Positions 1 to 7,300 of a stretch of 11,551 bases of DNA are shown piece by piece. The stretch's first letter is position 1; the number at the start of each line of letters is the position of its first letter. The notes beneath the pieces were generated by a model. It was not told the DNA's origin. It ran no database searches and worked only from the letters and a program-made list of their open reading frames with translations. Origin of the DNA: Stramenopiles sp. TOSAG23-3 (lineage: Eukaryota; Sar); NCBI GenBank assembly GCA_900128585.1, contig LT642734.1, positions 1 to 11,551 on the forward strand. Reading direction: 5' to 3'. The position numbers and the translations under genes were made by a program.

Positions 1-96
1 ACCGTGCACACTAACTACTAGACACAGGCACCGAAGCACTGAAGTTAGGGAGTTTGGGAGCATTCCAAACTGTAATTTGAATGGAAAACCCCCCCG

Positions 97-136
97 ATAC
101 CTAAAATTGTTCGAGGGAATGTTCTCGAATAGGTAT
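97..136. repeat. Interrupted inverted repeat upstream of gene 1
   Basis: Two nested inverted repeats lie 87-126 bases before the first ATG of the next gene. The outer arms are ATACCT (97-102) and AGGTAT (131-136). The inner arms are TTCGAG (110-115) and CTCGAA (124-129), around an 8-base loop. All arms match perfectly, but an asymmetric bulge separates the inner and outer stems. It could be a hairpin in the 5' leader or two palindromic binding sites. The rest of 1-222 shows only a C-run at 89-95 and AT-rich sequence just before the gene. Confidence 0.4.
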
Positions 137-222
137 AGCAAGTTGAGAAAAGAAACAAGAAATATCAAACTGATTAAAAACTATAGCAAGGTTTCATTTT
201 GATTTATTGTAAAAACAATAAT

Positions 223-1011
223 ATGATGCGTTCAAATATTGTTTTTGTCTGTCTACTTCTTTGCCTTACGCTTGTCGCGGACGCGGCGGGCCTTCTGGCC
301 CCTCGTACCCTTCTGAAAAAGAGGCGGGGAGGGATGGCGAGAATGTCCAAGAAATGGTTCACAAAGTTCACATTGCCAAAAAAAACGATGACTTCGAAAA
401 TGACATTCACCAAACTTTCAAAAATGGGCGCAGTTTCGGCTAAACCAACGGCAGGTACGCCAGCAGCTGGTAGTTGTTTTAAGAACGCAAACAATTTGTT
501 AGTTAAAGACTACGGCAAAAACGAATTCGATTTTGATGCAGCAGAATTTCTTGGCGATGAAGACGAATTTAATGGATTTGATTTCAACAATGTAGTACAA
601 AACGATGACACGACTCAGTTTTATTTTAAGTGCTCGGAGTTGGGCACAAAGGACACAAAGTTCTGCCAAGCTAGAGACCAAACTCCCGGTAGTTGTTGTC
701 CAGATGGTATCGTGGATGATCTTAAGTTCGCGGTCAGAAAAGGTGCGAAAACGTTTACAATAAAATTTAGTTGCGACGATACCACCGGCCTGAGTATTAC
801 AGAATTTAAGTTGTCAGGGGGACCAGACGGTACAAAACACCTGATCAATAAACTGAAATGGGATAAACCTGCGATTGGTGTGTCCGGCGGCAAGGGCGAT
901 CCAGAGCTCGAGACCGCGCCATTGGGCGCCCTTGGTAGTGGCGACGGGGGTGGCGGGCCACTTGGTGGTGGGAGGCGGAGATTATTGTCTAGCGCATCAG
1001 CGGAGTGTTGA
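223..1011 (+). CDS. Secreted Lys-rich, Cys-containing protein of unknown function
   Basis: This is a 262-residue protein of no family I recognise. The frame opens upstream at a TTG, but I chose the first ATG at 223, which has an A at -3; a second ATG follows at 226. Residues 1-21 form a clear signal peptide (hydrophobic VFVCLLLCLTLVA, then ADA/A). Residues 32-68 are basic (KKRRGG, then spaced K/T/F/W residues). Residues 101-130 are acidic and Phe-rich. Cysteines at about 85, 137, 148, 158, 159, 184 and 262 suggest a disulfide-bonded extracellular domain. The tail (223-262) is Gly-rich and ends in RRRLLSSASAEC, with a possible dibasic processing site. It converges on the receptor gene, with 115 bases between the two stop codons. 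The basic segment and RRLL motif resemble those of the secreted protein at 4302-7916. An extracellular or wall-associated role is inferred; expression is unproven. Confidence 0.72.
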   Translation: MMRSNIVFVCLLLCLTLVADAAGLLAPRTLLKKRRGGMARMSKKWFTKFTLPKKTMTSKMTFTKLSKMGAVSAKPTAGTPAAGSCFKNANNLLVKDYGKNEFDFDAAEFLGDEDEFNGFDFNNVVQNDDTTQFYFKCSELGTKDTKFCQARDQTPGSCCPDGIVDDLKFAVRKGAKTFTIKFSCDDTTGLSITEFKLSGGPDGTKHLINKLKWDKPAIGVSGGKGDPELETAPLGALGSGDGGGGPLGGGRRRLLSSASAEC

Positions 1012-1126
1012 ACCAAAACCGCACTATGCTCTACGCGAGGCGTAAAAATATTGCCAACTTGATAAGTAATGTACACGCTAAGTCTTTAAAATGATTTAAT
1101 TTTTTAAATTTATTATTTCTCCAATT
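1012..1126. other. Convergent 3' intergenic region
   Basis: This AT-rich spacer lies between the stop codon of the small secreted protein gene and that of the LRR receptor gene, which face each other. It probably holds both 3' ends. Apart from the AATAAA on the minus strand, listed separately, no gene or structured RNA is visible. Confidence 0.6.
1109..1114 (-). terminator. Candidate AATAAA poly(A) signal for the LRR receptor gene
   Basis: The plus strand reads TTTATT, so AATAAA lies on the minus strand 12 bases downstream of the receptor stop codon, in an AT-rich stretch. The motif and position suit a eukaryotic polyadenylation signal, but such hexamers occur by chance in AT-rich DNA. Confidence 0.35.
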
Positions 1127-3106
1127 TTAGAGACATTCGCCCCCATCAAATTTGCATTCTTTAGAGTTACATGTTTCGTCACAATGTTTGTCATCAAACC
1201 GTTCGGAAAAGCAGTATTTTGAGCACAAAGGCTTGCAATTTAAAGATGAATCTGCATTGCAAACAGGATTTCCCGAGAAGTAAAATTCGCCTCGGCTGTT
1301 ACTTTGAATGATATCCTTCAGTTCTGGTTCGACGCTGGACAAGTTATTATTACGAGCATCAAGGTATTTCAAACGAACAAATTCATTCATAACAATCGGC
1401 AACTTGTGTAAATGACAACGGGCTATTCCCAAATGAGTTAACCATCTGTACGACGATAAAGTTGTCAATCGGTTACCACTTAAATATAACTTTCGCACCA
1501 GAGGCAGCTGTTCATGATTTAATAATTCCGGTATCAAAACACTGTTATTTTGCATATCAAAGAAGTCCAAGTTTGGTAAGTAAATACCCTTTGCATGAGC
1601 AGGAACATTGAAATTTTTGTTACTGCAGATTCTCAAAATAACTAATCCTGAGTGTTTCCACACAGAGGGGTGCACAAAGCTAATATTGTTATACCCAAGG
1701 TACAATTGGTGAAAATTGGCCCAACTCGAGACATCAACGTCGAATCGTTTCAAAGGTGAGAAAGTAACTGCTAGCTCTGACATGGCGTTAAACAAGCTCA
1801 AACGCTTCGGCAATGACTCCAACGGACCATTATTTAAATGCAGCTTACGAACAGCCGTCATTTCTAAGAAACGCTCAGGCACCTTGGTCATATTATGCTT
1901 TTGTATTTTTAACACAGCGCAATTGCATGATGGTACAAACGGGTTCTTGCAAAAATAAATAGGTACTTCGCAGCTGTCCCAAATTACCTTGCCCTGATAC
2001 GCACGGCATGTTTCTTCCATGCTGCCGTTTTGAATTAAATGGATGTTTATTAGAATCAACATGAAAAGACAATACAGCGAGCTCAGCACAAAAATTACTA
2101 TTTTTGTCCACCGGGGAAATATTTTGTTTTGCGCTTCTGCGACCGTGCTATAATATGCAGCATTGTCGTCATATACACTGTTTCTATGCCTTTTTAGTTT
2201 TCCTGAAATTATTCTTTGGTGGTATTTGACTAATTCCTGCGCATTTACCTGAATTGTATCTTCAAGCAGCTCTTTAATTTTTAGAAACGCAGATATCGTT
2301 GGAACAAGCGCCATACCGAAAATTTCACTTATCCCAAGCCAAAGCCCAAACCCAATATAATAAAGCGCTATTGGCAAGATTAAAAATGCCAAGTCTACAA
2401 GTAGATCAAAAATTAGAAATGAATCCCTTTCGCGCGGATACAGTATTTCAGAGTTCTTGTGAACAAATTTTCGGTAGAGAAAAGCTCGATGCATATTCTC
2501 CAGCATTAAGATAGCGATCAAGCATGACGTCCACCCTGCAGGTAAGGTACACAAATGCACTTGTGTTAACAAATGTAATTGCCAATAATCTTCAAAAAGC
2601 TCGGAACAACACATTTTTAACAAGTAATATTTCCCATTTACGTCCAGAAACATGTTTTTTGCTTCCATTATTTTCTTGCCTATGTTCTTCTGCCGGGGAG
2701 TCTGCTCTATAGCGGCACTTCCTCTTTTTCTTTCCTCCTTTGCCCGTTTCTGAGCCCAAGCACTTGCCATTGAACGCCAGCTGAAGGCGTAGTACGCAGT
2801 CAAAATGAAATACACTATGGCCGCCGCCATAAAGAAAAGAGAGTACTGTGTTTTCCGTAAACCCCTTCGGAAAAATGTTGTGTAAATGAGCAAAATTGTA
2901 AGGTGAAAGCTGAAAATCATAAACGAGACGAAGAGGAGTAAAATTCCACTATTCCCGAGAATTCCATAGAATTTAAATTGGTAGCCTTTCATATCTGCTT
3001 CATCTATCGCTATAGTTGATATCCGCGTGACCGGCCCACGAGTTATAGAGTCAAAGTTGTTGTCCTTTTCAGGCATTTTTTTTTGTAACAATTTTGGTTC
3101 TCCCAT
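1127..3106 (-). CDS. Multi-pass membrane LRR protein with C-terminal Notch/LNR module
   Basis: This 659-residue protein begins MGEPKLLQKK; the start has A at -3 and G at +4. It has no cleavable signal peptide. Hydrophobic spans lie near residues 50-78, 86-110, 178-201, 228-256, 258-276 and 334-357; the third and fifth are the least certain. Residues 385-600 form the ectodomain. It opens with a Cys cluster (CEVPIYFC, SCNCAVL), followed by leucine-rich repeats such as LRKLYLSGN-type and LKYLDARNNNLSSV strands, and several N-glycosylation sequons (for example near N359, N405 and N474). Residues 624-658 are Cys-rich and end in a good LNR signature, C-D-x-x-C-N-x-x-x-C-x-x-D-G-G-x-C. A six-span count would place both ends on the same side, so the topology needs an odd number of spans or a flipped N-terminus. 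There is no kinase domain. A cell-surface sensor or adhesion role is inferred. The layout is one I associate with oomycete LRR/LNR proteins. Confidence 0.85.
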   Translation of the reverse strand: MGEPKLLQKKMPEKDNNFDSITRGPVTRISTIAIDEADMKGYQFKFYGILGNSGILLLFVSFMIFSFHLTILLIYTTFFRRGLRKTQYSLFFMAAAIVYFILTAYYAFSWRSMASAWAQKRAKEERKRGSAAIEQTPRQKNIGKKIMEAKNMFLDVNGKYYLLKMCCSELFEDYWQLHLLTQVHLCTLPAGWTSCLIAILMLENMHRAFLYRKFVHKNSEILYPRERDSFLIFDLLVDLAFLILPIALYYIGFGLWLGISEIFGMALVPTISAFLKIKELLEDTIQVNAQELVKYHQRIISGKLKRHRNSVYDDNAAYYSTVAEAQNKIFPRWTKIVIFVLSSLYCLFMLILINIHLIQNGSMEETCRAYQGKVIWDSCEVPIYFCKNPFVPSCNCAVLKIQKHNMTKVPERFLEMTAVRKLHLNNGPLESLPKRLSLFNAMSELAVTFSPLKRFDVDVSSWANFHQLYLGYNNISFVHPSVWKHSGLVILRICSNKNFNVPAHAKGIYLPNLDFFDMQNNSVLIPELLNHEQLPLVRKLYLSGNRLTTLSSYRWLTHLGIARCHLHKLPIVMNEFVRLKYLDARNNNLSSVEPELKDIIQSNSRGEFYFSGNPVCNADSSLNCKPLCSKYCFSERFDDKHCDETCNSKECKFDGGECL

Positions 3107-3142
3107 CTTGACGACGGTAAAAACCGGTAATTACAAATTAAT

Positions 3143-3156
3143 TTCAGATATCTGAA
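3143..3156. promoter_or_regulatory. 14-base perfect palindrome upstream of the LRR receptor gene
   Basis: TTCAGATATCTGAA is a perfect palindrome 36 bases upstream of the receptor start codon, next to AAATTAATTT, itself self-complementary. It sits where a 5' leader or core promoter would be. A role as a dimeric transcription factor site is inferred from symmetry and position only. Confidence 0.35.
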
Positions 3157-3708
3157 CACCCTTGAAAAGTATGTTTCTTTTGCTACACTTTGGGGGGACA
3201 GAGTGAGAGTAAAACAATTGTAATATTGCAATCAGTTTTTCATCAAATAAAAATAGTAGTAGTCATGACCCACCCACTAGTACGGTATAATACTGCACAC
3301 AAACTCCTCCTCACCGACAAATGGAGAAGCCTCTTCTACACCAAGTCCACACAGTGTATGATGCTCTGGCTTTCTGGAACTGGACGACAAGAAGAAACAA
3401 GAAAAACGACGAGCCCGTCCTCTCCAACCTCAACACTACACCGCATATAATGCTCTGGCTATTAAAGTTGTATTGTCTTGGTGTCGGATTCTAAGCTGGT
3501 GCGCTGTGGTGTGAAAAATCTTGCGGTCTTGAATTCCCTAAATATGCTGACTCGAAGTACAGTAATCAGGTAGTCTAATTCGTTTTTCTTACTGTGTTCT
3601 GCCTGTTCTCTAGCGATGCCAATCGAATAGGCATACGATTTCGAAAAGCATACGAATAATATGTACTTGAAGAAACTGGGCGTTAAATTTTCGTTTTCTT
3701 CCCAGTTT

Positions 3709-3751
3709 TGCATCTATAACCTTGAAGACTGCACGCTGGCGAGAGAGGGGT
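3709..3751. repeat. Dispersed repeat, copy 1
   Basis: TGCATCTATAA (3709-3719) is identical to 8231-8241. After a 4-base versus 5-base variable spacer, 3724-3744 matches 8247-8267 at 18 of 21 positions (GA-GAC-GCA-GCTGGCGAGA core), and the G-rich tail is similar. Both copies lie in non-coding DNA and in the same orientation. It may be a shared regulatory element, part of an unrecognised small RNA, or the remnant of a mobile element. Confidence 0.6.
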
Positions 3752-4043
3752 CGATTTTCTGAAGAAGAAAAGCAATTGTCTTCTCACTTCTTGGTGTGGT
3801 CTAAGACTTGGGTTTTATAGAGGACATTCTATTTCAAGAAGAGTTATTAATTGAAGAACAACTGAAAAGGTAAATGAACAGAAAAAAAAAGGGGGGGATG
3901 AAATGATATTGATTGGTTCTGGATCACTAGTTAAAGTAATTATATAGATAGACACAGCATAGTAATTTAAATATTCGGAGTTTAATTTGTAATTGCTCAA
4001 AGTTGGGCTTTTCGTTTTCCTTCTTGTGTTAGTGCTGCACGCC

Positions 4044-4078
4044 GAGAGGTACCTGGTACCTCTCCCAGTATATATATT
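4044..4078 (+). promoter_or_regulatory. 21-base palindrome next to a TATA-like tract
   Basis: GAGAGGTACC (4044-4053) and GGTACCTCTC (4055-4064) are perfect inverted arms around one T. Four bases later comes TATATATAT (4069-4077). The pair lies about 225 bases upstream of the ATG of the large secreted protein. Symmetry, spacing and position suggest a regulated promoter with a dimeric factor site next to a TATA box. The transcription start is not known, and the leader would be about 200 bases. Confidence 0.45.
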
Positions 4079-4301
4079 ACATTATGTGTGTTGTATTCTG
4101 TATCTACACAGCAATCAAATATCATTTCACTGCGCAGTGTGCACTAATCGTTCAATCTACTATACTAACCACTCTTAAACCTGACTGCAGCAAAACCTCT
4201 ATCTCTGACACCCAACCTGACCGCAGTAATAACGCTTGTTCAAATGTTAATTTTAGGCTTGCTTATTAGAATAGTTGGTAACTAAAACAAACTAAAACAA
4301 G

Positions 4302-7300
4302 ATGAGCAAACTGATCCTCTTACTAGCTTTGTTGCTGCAAACGGTCGTTTTCGTAAGCTGTGCAAAGCTGGGAGACGCACAGTTAGTGTCGGGGTCCCAG
4401 AAGGCTAACGCTGGTCTGAATACCATCGTGTTTGACGACGACGGTAATGACAACAACGAGGGGCTTCGTCCCCAACATCGTCGGCGGCTGCTGTCCAGAT
4501 ATCGTGGTCGAACCAGTGAACCGCTTCGCTTTTTGCAAACAAGAACATCGTGGGGCAAAAAAAAAAGGAAAAAAATGAAAAAAAAATGGAAAAAAATGAA
4601 GAAAAAATTTAAGAAAGGGGTTAAAAAATTTAAGAAAGGGATTAAAAAAGCGGCAAAATACACCGGGAAGGTAGCTAAAATTGCAGGCAAGGGCATCGCT
4701 AAAGGGGTAAAAGAAGCAGGCAAATATACCGTCAAAGGAGTAGTAGAAGCAGGTAAATTCACCGCCAAAATGGGGGAATCGATGTTACGGTGGATGGGTA
4801 TACTCAATAGTGGGGACGTCAACTCTGCCGAAATTGCCCATTACTTGTCTCTTCTGGACCCTAAAGCCATATCTTACCCAAGTTATTCGGGAACGTGCCA
4901 CAAAGGCGAAGGGCTTATTGTTACTGAAGCGAAACGTTTCTGTGGGGCACAAGAAGGCAAGGATAGCGCGGACACATCCGGCCTCATCACTGACGAAAAA
5001 ACCTGTAGAGACGTAGCCATGAAATATTACGCAAGGCAGCACCCTGAGCTACACGAAGGTGGAGAGTTTTTACGGTTCGGGAGAGATTTCATAGACAAAA
5101 CCCCTACTAATGTCCTCCACCCATATCTGTTTGATAAGGTACCGCTTCCCCCCAAATACAAGCAAACGCCGATGCGTGAATACACGGAAACTGTAGCGAA
5201 ACAGAAGAAGTTTAAAAATTGGGTGCCTTACAAAGGAGGCTCCGGGTTTAAAATAGGGCGTCCCAAAGATAAACCGAGGGACGCCCCGAACGGTTGCTTT
5301 GTGTATGAAAATAAGTTTTATTTCAATAAAAAACATAACAAAGAAGCGCGCTGCTTCCACGCGAGGGAGAAGAAGAGTATGTTCTTGAACACATGTCTTT
5401 GCAAACCCAAGTGTAAGGCCTGCATAGGGAGCACGTACAATAGCGAAACATCTCACAAGAATGAGTGCCTCAAATGCAACAATTTCACAATTTTAGATTC
5501 AAGGGAGAGGCACGTAGGCTGCACCAAAGGCAAAAGCTGTCCACCGGGTCATTACCATGATTTGTCAAGGAAATTTTGTATCCCGTGCCCGAAGGGTATG
5601 TTCAGCTTCTCGGGCGACAGCCCCGATGGATACCCAGCCTTCTGTGTGGCGTGCCCCTTTGGGGAAACCACGAGGCGCAGTGGAACAGAGGGGGGAAAGG
5701 ACGCGTGTATCGCAAAACCAGCGTACAGAGCCCAGTTGCAGAGAGAGAAAAGAGCGGCGAAGAAAGCCGAAACGACCGTCAAAGATCTTACAAAGTTGCG
5801 GGGAATCACCACTCAGCTCGTCACTGTAGTCGATGCTTCGGACACCACCAAAGCAAAGCTGGCAAGGAACATAGCAGAGGCAAACATTCAAGCAATTTAC
5901 AACCGCCAGCAGTCGAATCGGTTACGCAGTGACATGAAGGCTGAAATGACGTACTGCGAAAGGCAGCGCACTCCCGTGGGAGAAAAGAAAGAGGACAAAG
6001 GGTCTGCCATGGGCATGGTAATATTTCCAACGGTCCATATGGAGGAGGAGAGAGACTCGACGGCATGCCTGAACATCAACAGGGACATGGCAGTCAACGC
6101 GTACTGCAACTTTAGGCAGGACTTTGACGACGTTCTGAGAGAGTTTGGCTTGTACAACAAGAAAATGGCATCAGGAAAGGCATTTTGGCCAAACATTTGC
6201 TGTGCATCGGTAAAGGACGATTGCATCCATACAAATGGTATAGCTCAGACAGACATGATACCCTTTGTCTTGGCCCAAGGGGGGAAATTGACCCCAGAAA
6301 GTTTGCGTGGAGAATTGTATAGTATGCTTGGAAGCCACTCTCAAAATTCTATCCGAAGCGACGGGCATTTACTGAACGGTATGAAGGCGGCGCTCCAGTA
6401 CGTTACAAGAACGACGCGGGTGGGGGTGGAAAAGGCAAACGTGGCCTTTGTACAGTTGTTTGAGAATCTGAATCTGTGTGGCCCCCGTGTTTTGAAATCT
6501 CCCAAGAACGAGGAAGCCCACCTGTGCGAATTGTTCTACGCATACCCCCACATGATGCAGTCTTTTCTTTCCCAATTTAAGGGATTGTTAGAGGCGAAAG
6601 ACAACGGAGCTAATGGCGACCCTCTTCCAAGAAATTCACATGGTAGGAAACTGCTTACTAAGCCCACCAGCGAGCACGAAGCGATTGCTGTACTAAAAGC
6701 AGTGTTGCAAAAGGTGGATAAAGTGGAGAAGTCGGACGAAGCGCTTCGCAAAGAGAATAGGGAGATTCGCGCGAAATTAGAGGCCCTGACCGAGTTGGCG
6801 CAAGGCGGACAAGCAGACGTTGGGCGGAAAGAGAAAATTCAAAAGAAGAAGCAACAGGGCTGCCCCAAAAGCTTGAAGAGAAAGTTTGAGACAAGGGAAG
6901 AGTTAAAAAAGATGCAGAGTCACTTCTGCACCGAATATGGGCTGGACTTGGCGCACAAAGACATCGTGAATGTTGCAATGGTGTACATTGAAGACAACCT
7001 CCGAACCAAAGAGAAAGGCGGCGCCGGCGTCCAAGAAGTTTACCGTCGGCGCATCAGTGAAAATATCAAGTACTCCGTGACCGACCAGTGCCAGTTTGCC
7101 CCGTTGTTCACGACCGAAGACATTTCCATTCAGCAAATTGAAAAGATGGACGCAAAGTCCACCGACAAATTAAAGAAGGAGTGGGTCATGCTAATAGTGC
7201 TCGATTCTGGCAACGAGAAAGGGTACTTGAAACGCGAACTACAGAATGGAAAGTGCAGCAAAGTGGATTATTTGCCCCACACTGAAGTTGGGCTGCAGCT

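Larger units (their letters stand above)
3107..4301. other. Divergent intergenic/promoter region
   Basis: These 1,195 bases lie between the start of the LRR receptor (leftward) and the start of the large secreted protein (rightward), so both promoters should lie here. It contains a 14-base palindrome at 3143-3156, a 15-base near-repeat (3357-3371 and 3446-3460, TATGATGCTCTGGCT-like), one copy of a dispersed repeat (3709-3751), a 21-base palindrome with an adjacent TATA-like tract (4044-4078), and a tandem ACTAAAACAA pair just before the ATG. Positions 3260-3450 are more GC-rich than the surroundings and open in two frames (60 residues or fewer), but none looks like a protein. I see no tRNA or snRNA. 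Confidence 0.6.

Noticed and set aside
60-78. RXLR-type effector signal in the large secreted protein (residues 60-78)
   Set aside because: RRRLLSR and EPLRFL resemble but do not match R-x-L-R, and no acidic EER segment follows, so I do not call it an RXLR effector. Coordinates here are residue numbers of the protein encoded at 4302-7916.
3190-3495. Short plus-strand frames in the slightly GC-richer intergenic patch
   Set aside because: Two overlapping frames of about 60 codons exist, and neither has domain features or good start context. A decayed exon is possible but unsupported.
3462-3713. Minus-strand 83-codon ORF in the divergent intergenic region
   Set aside because: No signal peptide, motif or coding-like composition; short frames of this size are expected by chance.
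4084-4269. 61-codon plus-strand ORF between the TATA-like tract and the large secreted gene
   Set aside because: Its ATG is only 7 bases after the TATA-like tract, so it would probably not be in the transcript; the composition is not protein-like.
4292-4822. Minus-strand 176-codon ORF rich in Phe and Leu
   Set aside because: It is the reverse of the Lys-rich coding repeat (AAA codons read as TTT) and lies inside a well-supported gene.
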